The notes: a model not told the origin generated them from the sequence alone. A DNA stretch of 38,438 nt from Oscillospiraceae bacterium (GCA_017938625.1 JAGBBD010000055.1:1-38438), one strand, 5' to 3'; positions 1 to 10,239 are shown, numbered from the stretch's first letter. Numbers and translations are program-made.

Positions 1-3000
1 GCCCTGAGAGGTCTGGGTGATGATTGCGGTGTAGGACTTGCTCTCATCCAGCGCCTTGGGGAACATGAAGTTCAGAGCCAGTTCGTTACCCAGGTTCATG
101 TTGGTACCTGCGATATCGATCAGCTCGATGGGCTTTTCTTCAGGCTCTTCCTCGCCGCCGGTCTTGGTAACTGTGCCGCAGGCGGGACAGACTGTCTCGG
201 TGATGCCGTCTACATCGTAGGTGATCGCCTTGACATGCTTACAGACGGAGGGATCGTAAGATACGCCGGTGTAAGCAACCGCGTAAATGGTGAACTCGGT
301 GGTTGCCAGCACATTGCCATTTCCATCCACAGCCTTGATGACGATGGGATAGCGGCCAACCTGTGTCTTGGTGGGCGTCCATGTGATCTTGCCGGTCTCA
401 GCATCAAACTTCATGCCCTTGGCCAAGCCTTCGATCTCATAGGTCGCACCGGAGCCTTCCACACCGATCTGCAGATCAATGCGGTAGCCGGTCTTGACAA
501 CACGATCTTCCGTGAAGTTCAGCAGAGCTGCCACATCAAAGGTTGCAGACAGGGGGATGGAGAAGGTCTGACCCTCGGCAATGTTATGCACATAGCCGGC
601 ATCGATGTTGGTGGGATCCACATAGCTGCGTACCATATCCTGCGTGTGCAGATCCAGAACAGCCACGTTGTCCTTGACCTGTGCGCCGTAGATGCGGTAA
701 GCACCGTTCTGCTGACGGTCATTGTTGACATAGATGTATCTGCCTGCCAGATCCTCGGAAGTCAGCTGCTGATCCAGTCGGATGGTCATGGTGTACTCGT
801 CTGCCAAGCCCTTGGTAAAGTCGGTGACGATACCGGTAGCTGCAGGCAGCACATCATCGATCACAGCGCCCTTGTCGGCATCGGCGATGGTGGTAACTTC
901 GCTGCCCCATGCATAGGTCATGATGCCGCCCTCATAAGAGCAGACACCTGCGAAGCCCTTGAACTTAAAGACTTCCTCACCATTCTCACAGATGGAGTAC
1001 AGACAATCGGGGTTGGTGGCGTAGACGATGTAGTCCTCTCTGCCGGACAGGAGCGTGATCTTCAGAGCAGCTGCCTTGTCGGTGACACCTTCCGTACCTT
1101 CCACCAGAGCCACATCCAGCAGCTCCACGGTGTCGATGTAGGAGTCATACTGATAAGGCTCGATGACGGAGGTGAACAGGGTGTCCATGCCGTCCATGCC
1201 GCTGCGGCGGATCATGGCATACTCAATAAACTCGGGGTTGCTGCCGTTCTGAGGCGGCTGACCATGGGCGGTTGCAACCTCGGTCAGAGGCTCTTCAGAG
1301 ACCATATGCAGCTTCAGATGGATGCCGGGAGAAGTGATGACGCGATCCTTGAAGTCCTGAACGGGCCAGTCAAGTGCGAAGTAGGTATCGGGATCGCCGT
1401 CACGGTTGACTTCCTTCAGCCAGCTGTAGCCGTTGCCCTGGTTGGCAGCTGCGTCGGTGGTATAGGGGTTGACCGTATGGTCACCGAATGCCACATCTGC
1501 ACCTGCGTAGGTGCCCATGGGCTGATAGGTGAAGTCAAGACCTGTTGCCACGGGATCCAGCATGGTAGCTGCATGGAAAGAATAGACATGCTCTCTGCCG
1601 CCAAGGATGCGGAAGAAATCGACCGCATAGTTGACGCCGTTGCCGTTGTCCATGACCACCATGGTGCGGCGGTAGATATCGGTCTCTTCGTAAACTCTCG
1701 ATGCATCGGCATCCATGACCTTTGCCTTGCCGGAATCCTCGAAGTGCATGGGGAAGTGGTTGGGCTCAATGCCGCGCTGTGCCTTGTCATTGACCACAAC
1801 GGTGTTGTGGGACGAGGTGCTCAGCGTCCACTGCATACGCTCGGGGCTCTGTGCATTGACGGTGGTGGGATAGCCAAGGTCGGAAGAAAGGTTCAGACCG
1901 AAGGCATCGATATCGATGTTCAGAGCGTCCAGATTGGTGTGAGCGCCGCCGGCAGATCTGCCGAAGAACATCCAGTAATCGGAGAACTGATCGGCATTCT
2001 CGGTGCCCAGATACTGCTCGGGACCTTCGCGGAGGAACGCCATACCCAGACCGCAGAGCATATTGCTCTCGGAGAAGTTGAAGTAGCCGTCCTCTGCTAC
2101 GATCTGTTCGATCTGACCCTTGATGCCGCTTTCGGGATCGGGGGTAAAGATGGTGCCGTGCAGACCGTCCACGGTGTTGCCGTTGGCGGCATAGATGCTC
2201 ACTGCCAGATCGCGGTTGCCGGTCTTGATAAAGCCTGCCAGCATGGAGTCAACGTCCATACCGCTCTTGGCGAACTGAATATGTCCTGCTTCACCGAAGG
2301 AGGGGATGACGCAGCCCAGAGTGGTCAGCTTCATCATGGAGCCGACCATGTTGACAAATTTGGGATTTGCCCACAGATCTGCACCTTCCACTCTGGTGTA
2401 GCCGTCCAGAGCGTCGGCAGCTTCCATCAGGTTGGTGTACCACATGGCGTTGTAAGCGTGAGAACCTTCGTTGCCGAAGCCGTCACGGCAGACCAGGTTG
2501 ACGATGTTGTACATGACCAGGCCGCCGCCGATGTAGGTATTCAGACCGGTACCGGTCTTCTCGCCGTAACGGAAGATCCAGTCGATCATTTCCTCAGTCT
2601 CGGGCAGACGATCCAGCGCCACAGCGGCATATGCCATGGCGGCCTGTTCCATGCCGAAGTTGCCGTCGGCATAGCCGTTTTCAACAGCCTTCTTGATCTC
2701 CAGCAGGACGCCCTCGTCCACATTCTCGCGGACATACTCGGGAGTGATCGTGTTGGGATCGCCGCTGACCTCCTCGGTGCGTGCCTTCAGATACTCAATG
2801 ACGTCGTCATTGTCCATAGCAGGCCAGAAGGCATCTGCCGCCTGAGCCAGACACTGACCCATGGTGGTAGCTTCCCAGATGGAGCCGATGAACTTACCCT
2901 TGTGGGAGTTGCCGTCACCGGCGGGATAGTTGTAGGAATACAGATGGATATCGTACTCGGGATAGATATCCGCAACGCGGTTGATGAGGATGGCGCCGGC

Positions 3001-6000
3001 AGAGCCGTACTTCTCATCGCCGGTGTACAGGTAAGCCTTACGCAGGCTGTCCAGCGCATCGGTCATAGCGTGCTCGGACTTGCCAAGGCCGTCAAAGACG
3101 CAGTGCATATAGTAGGCGATGTAGGTATGCACTTCCTGCACGCCGTTGTAGTACACGTCGCCTGTGACATAGCCGAAACCGTCATCCACGCCCCAGCCTT
3201 CGCCCATTTCGGGATACAGCTCGTTGACCAGATACTGGGGATCGGCATCCTCTGCATGGAATCTGCCGTACTCGTCAAGACCGGACTCATAGTAAGCACC
3301 GAAGTCGTTGGAGGGGAAGTCACGGTTACACACGGGACAGGTGATCTTCCAGGGATTTTCGATGGGATCCACCAGCCAGCCGTAGTGAGAGGTGATCAGA
3401 TTCAGATCGTAGTTACAGTAGCGGCAGGTGTACTGTTCGGGATCGGACTTAAAGCCGACAGCCGTGGATCTGGGGAAGGTCTCATAGATCAGCATATCAT
3501 AGACCTGATCCAGATGCTCCACATAGTACTCGGCTTCTGCCACAGCTGCTTCCTTTTCTTCCCATGCCCAGTTATACTTGAGCGTATTTTCCTGTGCGAT
3601 GGCGCGCTCTTCATAGGTAAACAGAGTGGGCTGGGTCTTGCCGGTGGTCACAGTGATCCAGATGGATGCTTCCAGATGTCTGCCGTTTTCCACGATCTCG
3701 GCAGTAATTCTGGCGGAGCCTTCCTTACCGGTCAAAGAAACGTAGCCTTCCTCGGAAACGGTGAGGATGTCGTTTTCTTCCGCGGTGTAGGTCACAGTGA
3801 TGTCTTCGGGCAGAGCCTGCAGCTTGATGCCTGCCGTGTCATAGCCCACCACGGACAGCTGTGTGCCGTCATCCGTGGGCTTGAGGGTCGTCGCTTCCGC
3901 AGTCAGCTCGGCAGAGGCAATGACACCTTCGGCAACGAGGACTTCAAATTCCCCGTAAACCTGCTGCGTGCCGTTGATCTCGCCCACCAAGGTAATGGTG
4001 GCAGTGCCGGCTGCCCTGCCGGTGACCACACCGTTTGCCACGGTCGCCACCTTGGAATCGGAAGAGGTCAGATAGTAGTAGTTGGTATATTCAGGCTGGG
4101 CATTGACAGCCTTCAGGCTGAACTTGCCGTAGACGCTCTGATGGTCGATGTCCATCTGCACGGTGGCAGTTTCGCCGATCATCAGTTCATCCTTCAGGCT
4201 CATTTCCACGGTGATCTCGTTGGGATCTTCCACAGCCAGCAGCTGCAGGGTGCCGAGGAAGATGGAGCCGGAGGCAGTGAGTTTCAGAGTCCAGGTATGG
4301 ACACCTGCATCCAGCCAAAGGACATTGCCGTTGCTGATAGCGCCATAGTGAGAGCCGGAGCCGCCGTTCTTGTTATCGAGAACGCCCACGAAGCTGTCAT
4401 CCACAAACACATCGGAGACGCCGCCATAGCTGAAGACTGCGCCGGTGGTCTTGGTTGCATACCAGCCGGACTTGGGCACGAACACATCCACCGCCAGCAG
4501 GTTGCCCACACCGGGGCTGAAGGACAGACCGCCCTTATAACCATGACTGATGGACGCGCCCTTGCCATGGGTCAGCTCGCGGTTGATCTCGTAGCCATCG
4601 ACGTCGATGACTGCTTTTTCCGCAAAGATGGTTCTGCCATCGGTAAAGTCCACGATCACGTTTTCACCGGGCAGTTCCTCGTTGGCAATGACGGTCAGCG
4701 TGATGGAGTCGGAAACGACCTCACCGTTGACGCTTGCAGCAGCGGTGACTGTGACCGTACCGGGCTTCAGCGCGCTCAGAATGCCGTCTTCATCCACAGT
4801 GGCGATGCCGCCCAGAGCAGCTTCTTCATCCACGGTGAATGCCACAGCGAACTTGCTCATATCGGCAGGGCCGCCGGAAGCCTTTGTGCCGCTGAGGGCA
4901 ATGTTCATGGTGTTGTAAGCACCCACATAGGAAACAGGTGTTGCCAGCTTAATGGCGACCAGATCCGTATCGTCGGTCACGTTGACCACGACGGAGGAGG
5001 ATCTGGTGATACCTTCTACCAGAGCGTACGCCGTCACGGTAGCGGTGCCTTCGCCCACGGCAGTCACATCACCGGTGGTCTGATCCACGGTCGCAACCTT
5101 GGTATCGGTGGACTTGAAGTAAATATTACCGTGTGCACGGATGTACTCTTCGGTGATGGGCACCAGCTGCGTCGTTCTGCCGTTCAGATCACCCACAGCG
5201 CTCTCGCCCACCTTCAGGTTGGCTGCGCCTGCTTCATCCAGGGTATAGACCACATCACGCATGACCTCTTCCAGGCCTGTGGTGGTCATATCCAGAGAAG
5301 CCATCAGCTCTCTGCCGTGGATATTCACGGTGGTGATCAGCTCGGCTTCCGCGTTCATGCCCACCAGACGGACAGGCACGATGGGCATATAGGTGCCGTT
5401 CAGATCCTTGATGCGCTCCACAGCGCCCTCGACCACGACCACGTCTTCATTGGTGGAATACACATCGATGATATCCATATCATCTGCGCCGATATCCACG
5501 ATGCAGCCGGTGGTGGAGTAGGCATGGATCGCCATGTTGACAGGGGTAACGGTATCCTTGGGATTGCTTTCCAGCACAGTTTCCAGACGATCGAAGCCGA
5601 CCTCACGGAACTGGAAGTCATCCACATAGGCAGTACCGGTAAAGCCGGTCAGATTATAGTCAGCCGCGTTTTCCTGACGCAGGATCACACGGGGCATAAC
5701 ATAGAAGGTGCCGTCATGCTCAACGGGAGCCATGACACGGAGCTTGTAGGTCTCCCACTCGGGATCGTTCTGCTCCAGCGTCACAGAGGTATAGACCTGC
5801 TGGATGGTGGAGCCACGAGCCTGTGCGGCAAAGTCGTAGACCTGGAAGGAATACATCAGGCCGCCTGCGGCGCCGTCGGGAGCAGCCATGTTTTCGCTGC
5901 GGGCACGCATGGAGAATTCATACATTCTGCCGGGCTCCAGAGGCACATAGTTACCGGCGCCCAGAACCATTTCCGTACCGGTGGTATTGATGTTGTAAGC

Positions 6001-9000
6001 ACCGTTGGGGTTGACGGACAGGGCGAAGCAATGGTTGCCGTCTTCTTCCTCGATGACCTCACCGAATGCCCATGCATTTGCCTTATACTGGCTGCTTTCG
6101 GTGCCGAAGCCGGGCTGCCAGTGCCAGATGGCGTTGGAAACGGGCTCACCGAACTCGAAGTCACCGTCATGGTTACGCAGCAGGTTTTCACCCATATCAT
6201 CCACGGTCACATGGAAGGTCTTGGAGAAGCCCACAGCAGGAACTTCCACGGTAATATCGGTCTCGCCGTTGGCGATACCCATAAACGCACCTTCATCGGG
6301 CAGGAACTCCACAACATCCTCCACAGAGGCAGTGTAGTTCACTTCGGTCTCGTTGAAGTAGATCTCTTCGCCGTCTTCCCCGATCAAGGTAAAGTCAAAG
6401 TACTGCACGGTGTTTCTTGCCACCTGTCCTGTCAGGACATTATGGATGGCAACATCGGCAGATGCCAGCTGGGAGGGAGCATAGACCGTCACGGGCACTT
6501 CCACCATGCCTTCCACGCCGCCGACGGTGGCATAGACATCCACGGTGTACTCACCGGGCTTATCGCCGGTGACCAGCAGGGTGGTGCCTTCGATCCTGGG
6601 AGTCACGCCCTCGGCGCTTCTGACCAGACGCCAGCGGGCGCCCACCAGATCCTCAGCCATGCCGTTGTCCCACCTGGCAGTGACGGCAGTTTCCATCGTT
6701 CTTCCCTGCTTGTCGGCAATAGCCTTGGCTTCCAGCAGAAGCTTGGGCTCATCGGCAGGCTTCAGCTGCAGGCTGTTGAGCCACAGCTCGCCTTCCGTCT
6801 CGATGGTCAGAGTGTACCGGCCCTCCTCCAGCTGTGCGCTGCGCAGAACGAGCGTTCTGTGTGCCTTTTCGGCAGAATAGGTATTCAGAGTGCCCATGTA
6901 GGTTGCATCGTCATATGCACCGTCGGTGCCGGGAGTCAGCCAGAACTTCACGTCCTTGCCGCCGTCCTGCAGGTACAGATCCACAAAGGTATCGTGCCAG
7001 CCTTCGGCAGTCACATCCAGCACCAGCTGCAGCTGACCCTTGACCACGGCGGTGGCATTGGCTTCGTTCCACTTTGCGCTGTCGCCCACATAAGAGGTGT
7101 ACCACAGATCGGAGGTCACACCGTCATCGGGCAGATCGTCAAAGTCCTTGATAGCCGCAAAGCCCTTCTTGCCGGCAGTCTTGGTGCTGCCCTTGGAGAA
7201 GTCATAGAACAAGGAGGTCTTGGGAACGACCTTGACAGGAATGTCGCAGATCGCTTCGCCATCCTTGCTGACGCTGAGATCGGTGCTGCCCTCAGCCACA
7301 CCCTTGATCACCAGATTGCCGTCGGCATCAAAGGCTGCCTCGGCAGTCTGCTCGTCATCGGACACCACGCTGTAAGTGCTGTCGATGACCGTATCGAACT
7401 GCAGATAGGAGGTGCGCAGATCCATGGTGGTGGACAGGCCCTCTTCCACTTCCACATCGCTCATCAGGTTCAGAGAGATATCCTTGATGAAGATGCAGCG
7501 TCTGCCGTTGGAGGTGGTGTTGTTATAGTCCTTGACACAGTCGAAGGTGATGGTGTTGACACCTTCGTTCAGATAGACCATACCCATGGAGTCGGCGCTG
7601 TAGTAGTTGGCACCGCCGAAGGAATACTCATGGTACAGCTTTTCGCTGCCCAGATACACATTGGCTTTGCCGCCGCCCAGATACTTGCCGGTGTAGGTGG
7701 CGGAAGTACCGGTGGAGCTGTCCTTATAAGTGCCCAGAGTCAGGTTGTACCAGCCTTCTTGCTCCACAGTCACATCAAATGCCAGCCTGCTTCTGTCGGC
7801 ATGGGCAAGATAGGTGGGATAGACCGCAATGCCCCAGCCGGCCTTCTCACTGGTGGTGAAGAAGACCTGCTTTGCCACATAGGGGTTGGTCGCCATGACC
7901 ATGCTCTCGTTGATGGTCCAGCCGGTCTGCTCCAGCATATAGGCGCGCAGCTTCTCGTAAGCCGCCGTCTGTGCGGGAGTCATGGCATCAGACGTGGAAG
8001 TGGAGCCCACCTGCTTGGTGTCTTCCTTGGCATCCTCCAGATCGTTCCACCAGCTGAAGGCAGAAGCCTTCTGGAACAGATCCAGGAAGTCGATCTTAAT
8101 GCTGCTCAGATCCTTGATCTGACCGCCGCAGATCTCGCAGATCTCGACGCCGGAGCAGTCCTCGACCTCGCCTTCCAGCTCAGCGCCGCAGCCTTCGACC
8201 AGACAGGTCTCATAGTACTGATGCTGATTTTTGCCGATGGGTCTTACGTTCTCCTCAGTCTCGGGATGGCTGCAGTTGAGCAGATAGCCGCAGCTGTCGC
8301 AGTAGCCGTCCTCGTCAAAGTCGGAGCACTCTTCATCCAGTGTACCGCCCCAGACCAGACCGCACTTTTCACATTCTGCCTTCAGACTGTGGCTGCCGTC
8401 CATATTGGGGACAGTTTCCAGCGCCATCAGGTTCATATTGCAAAGGTTGGCTGCGACCGCACCGCCGTAGCCGGTGGTGCCGCCTGCATTGTTCTTCACG
8501 ATCTGCAGATTGAAGGCATTGGTGCCCTCTTCCAGATACACGGCGCCAATGCTCACAGTAGTGACTTCGTTGCTGCCGCCGAAGAAGACTGCCTCCTTCA
8601 CCAGCTCGCCGTTGAGATACACATCGGAATAGCCGCCGGCAGACTGGGTGCTGCTGGCAGCATCCTTGGGGTAGTCCATGGAGTTGGAGGTCATCAGCTG
8701 CACATCCAGCGTCATCTCATACCAGCCGGCAGCGTCTGCCTCGATCTCCAGATTCATCTTGTTGCGGTTGGTGTCAAAGGGGAAGTATGCATGATGCCAG
8801 ATGCCCCAGGAAATGCTGTCATCCGCGCACAGATACACACGGTTGCCGAAGTTGATGGTCAGTTTGGAGTCGTCGCCGAACTGCCAGCCGTAGTTCTCCA
8901 GGAACCATGCCTGCATTTCTTCGTAGTTTGCCACTTCATCGGCAGTCATGGAAGTGCCGTAGGCGTTGCCCACGCGCTTGGTCTCCACGCCGCCTGCCGT

Positions 9001-10032
9001 ATTGACCGTGGGAAGTGCCGCCCACCAGTCGGTCTTGGAGGCAGCCTTCATCATTTTCTTGTAATCAAATGCGGTGACGGACACATTGTCGTGGGTGCAG
9101 TCCATCGCAGCGCCGCAGACGCCGCAGACCAGCACTTCGTCACCTTCGGTGCAGGCAACGATCTCTTCGTTGTAGATCTTGCCGCAAGTCTCACACAGGT
9201 CATATTCCCTGTGCTCATTGTGTTTGCCCTCATCCACCACAGAGGTCAGCTCTTCGCAGTCGCAGACCAGCTCGGTGATGGTCAGGTCATTCATGTAGAG
9301 AACGTAGGACGCTCTGGTGCACTCCACAATGATCTGGTTGGTGCCTTCTTCCAGAGTCACATACTCTGCCACATTGATGGTCTCGGTGCCGGAAGTCTCA
9401 GCACCGAAGGAAACATTCTCTTTCACAAGAACGCCGTTGACATACAGATTGGCTGCACCGTTGCCGCGTACACCGGTTTGGGGCAGCGTCTCCCCTGTCA
9501 GATACGCATTCAGATCCACACGGTACTGACCGGCAGTTTCCACCTCAATGTCAATGCCCAGTCTTGCTCTGGCAGGATTGGAGGCGGCAGTATACTGACC
9601 GCTGCAAAGCGCCATGCCCCATTCCACCTCGGGATCGGCATTGAGCCAGATACGCTTGGCGTAGTAGGAGTTGGTCAGCACAGTGGTGGCATCATCGATC
9701 GCCCAGTTCTCATCGGCCAGCGCAGCCAGCATAGAGTTGGAGCTGCCATTGTAGGCAGTGGGATTCTGCATGGCCTGCGCGTACACGCAGCCGGCGACCT
9801 TGGTGTAGTCATCGCCGCCGGCAGGCAGCAAGTTCCACCAATGAGCCTTGTCATCCTCTGCTGCAGCCGCGGACTTCTCGGCAAACGCCTTGAAGTCGTA
9901 AACCACGACAGCGCCTTCTTCTGCTTCCGCTGCTTGGACCTTTGCGCTCGTCAGCACCCCACCGGGCACAAATCCGAGCACCATAACGAGAACCAGCAGA
10001 ACGGACAGAAGTCTTTCAAACGTTTTCTTCAT
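1..10032 (-). CDS. Giant secreted heparinase II/III-type polysaccharide lyase (3' end outside window)
   Basis: Open for 3344 codons from ATG at 10032 to the left edge with no stop, so the C-terminus is missing. A signal peptide ends at VQA|AE (residue 34). Order seen: three related beta-sandwich modules (about 42-249, 316-541, 643-856) separated by CxxC-rich ribbons; Ig/Big2-like domains (about 862-935, 1619-1684, 1714-1781, 1981-2029, 2067-2127); carbohydrate-binding-like domains (about 939-1094, 1279-1481 resembling CBM4/9, 1789-1934); a helical toroid from about 2134 with a Cys4 site (C2203, C2206, C2232, C2235) and DGFGNEGSHAY (2517-2527); and the heparinase II/III sheet beginning at SSHNTVVVN with H2742. 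A putative Ig domain (about 3152-3249) and another CxxC ribbon follow. Lyases of this fold cut uronic-acid polysaccharides by beta-elimination; the substrate here is unknown (glycosaminoglycan or fucosylated glycan inferred). Shine-Dalgarno GGAAGG precedes the ATG. Confidence 0.85.
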   Translation of the reverse strand, partial: MKKTFERLLSVLLVLVMVLGFVPGGVLTSAKVQAAEAEEGAVVVYDFKAFAEKSAAAAEDDKAHWWNLLPAGGDDYTKVAGCVYAQAMQNPTAYNGSSNSMLAALADENWAIDDATTVLTNSYYAKRIWLNADPEVEWGMALCSGQYTAASNPARARLGIDIEVETAGQYRVDLNAYLTGETLPQTGVRGNGAANLYVNGVLVKENVSFGAETSGTETINVAEYVTLEEGTNQIIVECTRASYVLYMNDLTITELVCDCEELTSVVDEGKHNEHREYDLCETCGKIYNEEIVACTEGDEVLVCGVCGAAMDCTHDNVSVTAFDYKKMMKAASKTDWWAALPTVNTAGGVETKRVGNAYGTSMTADEVANYEEMQAWFLENYGWQFGDDSKLTINFGNRVYLCADDSISWGIWHHAYFPFDTNRNKMNLEIEADAAGWYEMTLDVQLMTSNSMDYPKDAASSTQSAGGYSDVYLNGELVKEAVFFGGSNEVTTVSIGAVYLEEGTNAFNLQIVKNNAGGTTGYGGAVAANLCNMNLMALETVPNMDGSHSLKAECEKCGLVWGGTLDEECSDFDEDGYCDSCGYLLNCSHPETEENVRPIGKNQHQYYETCLVEGCGAELEGEVEDCSGVEICEICGGQIKDLSSIKIDFLDLFQKASAFSWWNDLEDAKEDTKQVGSTSTSDAMTPAQTAAYEKLRAYMLEQTGWTINESMVMATNPYVAKQVFFTTSEKAGWGIAVYPTYLAHADRSRLAFDVTVEQEGWYNLTLGTYKDSSTGTSATYTGKYLGGGKANVYLGSEKLYHEYSFGGANYYSADSMGMVYLNEGVNTITFDCVKDYNNTTSNGRRCIFIKDISLNLMSDVEVEEGLSTTMDLRTSYLQFDTVIDSTYSVVSDDEQTAEAAFDADGNLVIKGVAEGSTDLSVSKDGEAICDIPVKVVPKTSLFYDFSKGSTKTAGKKGFAAIKDFDDLPDDGVTSDLWYTSYVGDSAKWNEANATAVVKGQLQLVLDVTAEGWHDTFVDLYLQDGGKDVKFWLTPGTDGAYDDATYMGTLNTYSAEKAHRTLVLRSAQLEEGRYTLTIETEGELWLNSLQLKPADEPKLLLEAKAIADKQGRTMETAVTARWDNGMAEDLVGARWRLVRSAEGVTPRIEGTTLLVTGDKPGEYTVDVYATVGGVEGMVEVPVTVYAPSQLASADVAIHNVLTGQVARNTVQYFDFTLIGEDGEEIYFNETEVNYTASVEDVVEFLPDEGAFMGIANGETDITVEVPAVGFSKTFHVTVDDMGENLLRNHDGDFEFGEPVSNAIWHWQPGFGTESSQYKANAWAFGEVIEEEDGNHCFALSVNPNGAYNINTTGTEMVLGAGNYVPLEPGRMYEFSMRARSENMAAPDGAAGGLMYSFQVYDFAAQARGSTIQQVYTSVTLEQNDPEWETYKLRVMAPVEHDGTFYVMPRVILRQENAADYNLTGFTGTAYVDDFQFREVGFDRLETVLESNPKDTVTPVNMAIHAYSTTGCIVDIGADDMDIIDVYSTNEDVVVVEGAVERIKDLNGTYMPIVPVRLVGMNAEAELITTVNIHGRELMASLDMTTTGLEEVMRDVVYTLDEAGAANLKVGESAVGDLNGRTTQLVPITEEYIRAHGNIYFKSTDTKVATVDQTTGDVTAVGEGTATVTAYALVEGITRSSSVVVNVTDDTDLVAIKLATPVSYVGAYNTMNIALSGTKASGGPADMSKFAVAFTVDEEAALGGIATVDEDGILSALKPGTVTVTAAASVNGEVVSDSITLTVIANEELPGENVIVDFTDGRTIFAEKAVIDVDGYEINRELTHGKGASISHGYKGGLSFSPGVGNLLAVDVFVPKSGWYATKTTGAVFSYGGVSDVFVDDSFVGVLDNKNGGSGSHYGAISNGNVLWLDAGVHTWTLKLTASGSIFLGTLQLLAVEDPNEITVEMSLKDELMIGETATVQMDIDHQSVYGKFSLKAVNAQPEYTNYYYLTSSDSKVATVANGVVTGRAAGTATITLVGEINGTQQVYGEFEVLVAEGVIASAELTAEATTLKPTDDGTQLSVVGYDTAGIKLQALPEDITVTYTAEENDILTVSEEGYVSLTGKEGSARITAEIVENGRHLEASIWITVTTGKTQPTLFTYEERAIAQENTLKYNWAWEEKEAAVAEAEYYVEHLDQVYDMLIYETFPRSTAVGFKSDPEQYTCRYCNYDLNLITSHYGWLVDPIENPWKITCPVCNRDFPSNDFGAYYESGLDEYGRFHAEDADPQYLVNELYPEMGEGWGVDDGFGYVTGDVYYNGVQEVHTYIAYYMHCVFDGLGKSEHAMTDALDSLRKAYLYTGDEKYGSAGAILINRVADIYPEYDIHLYSYNYPAGDGNSHKGKFIGSIWEATTMGQCLAQAADAFWPAMDNDDVIEYLKARTEEVSGDPNTITPEYVRENVDEGVLLEIKKAVENGYADGNFGMEQAAMAYAAVALDRLPETEEMIDWIFRYGEKTGTGLNTYIGGGLVMYNIVNLVCRDGFGNEGSHAYNAMWYTNLMEAADALDGYTRVEGADLWANPKFVNMVGSMMKLTTLGCVIPSFGEAGHIQFAKSGMDVDSMLAGFIKTGNRDLAVSIYAANGNTVDGLHGTIFTPDPESGIKGQIEQIVAEDGYFNFSESNMLCGLGMAFLREGPEQYLGTENADQFSDYWMFFGRSAGGAHTNLDALNIDIDAFGLNLSSDLGYPTTVNAQSPERMQWTLSTSSHNTVVVNDKAQRGIEPNHFPMHFEDSGKAKVMDADASRVYEETDIYRRTMVVMDNGNGVNYAVDFFRILGGREHVYSFHAATMLDPVATGLDFTYQPMGTYAGADVAFGDHTVNPYTTDAAANQGNGYSWLKEVNRDGDPDTYFALDWPVQDFKDRVITSPGIHLKLHMVSEEPLTEVATAHGQPPQNGSNPEFIEYAMIRRSGMDGMDTLFTSVIEPYQYDSYIDTVELLDVALVEGTEGVTDKAAALKITLLSGREDYIVYATNPDCLYSICENGEEVFKFKGFAGVCSYEGGIMTYAWGSEVTTIADADKGAVIDDVLPAATGIVTDFTKGLADEYTMTIRLDQQLTSEDLAGRYIYVNNDRQQNGAYRIYGAQVKDNVAVLDLHTQDMVRSYVDPTNIDAGYVHNIAEGQTFSIPLSATFDVAALLNFTEDRVVKTGYRIDLQIGVEGSGATYEIEGLAKGMKFDAETGKITWTPTKTQVGRYPIVIKAVDGNGNVLATTEFTIYAVAYTGVSYDPSVCKHVKAITYDVDGITETVCPACGTVTKTGGEEEPEEKPIELIDIAGTNMNLGNELALNFMFPKALDESKSYTAIITQTSQG

Positions 10033-10055
10033 AGTGTTCTTCCTTCCTTTGCCTT

Positions 10056-10084
10056 TTGCGGCAGTCTGCTTATACCTGCCGCAA
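10056..10084. promoter_or_regulatory. Perfect 9-bp inverted repeat in the lyase leader
   Basis: TTGCGGCAG (10056-10064) and CTGCCGCAA (10076-10084) are exact reverse complements separated by 11 bp. The repeat lies 24 bp upstream of the lyase start codon. As RNA it would form a hairpin just before the Shine-Dalgarno site; as DNA it could be an operator. No U-tract follows it in the lyase direction, so it is not a simple terminator. Its function is not known. Confidence 0.55.
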
Positions 10085-10098
10085 TGATAGATCTATCA
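10085..10098. promoter_or_regulatory. 14-bp perfect palindrome, candidate operator for the lyase gene
   Basis: TGATAGATCTATCA is identical to its reverse complement and directly abuts the inverted repeat at 10056-10084. It lies 53 bp upstream of the lyase start, between that gene and the divergent AraC-type gene. A perfect 14-bp palindrome in an intergenic region is typical of a dimeric repressor site; the protein that binds it is not identified. Confidence 0.5.
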
Positions 10099-10209
10099 CG
10101 AAATAATCCCCAAATCCGCCCCGTCGTTTTTGTGCATATTTACGAACATTGAGCAAATTTTCAGAGCTTACCTTGGTTATATAATACAGGAAAAAAAGTC
10201 TTAAATCCA

Positions 10210-10239
10210 TTGCAAAATCTGATGTATTTCTGGTATAAT
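10210..10239 (+). promoter_or_regulatory. Promoter of the AraC-family gene at 10265
   Basis: -35 TTGCAA (10210-10215), 18-bp spacer, and -10 TATAAT (10234-10239) with an extended TGG just before it. The predicted start near 10246 leaves a very short leader containing AAGGAGGTG (10251-10259), 5 nt before the GTG start. Confidence 0.7.

Noticed and set aside
235-10152. Open frame of 3305 codons on the plus strand
   Set aside because: It is exactly antisense to the lyase in the mirrored register and arises because TTA, CTA and TCA codons are absent there. Its translation is low-complexity (rich in His, Gly, Asp, Ile, Val) and shows no domains.
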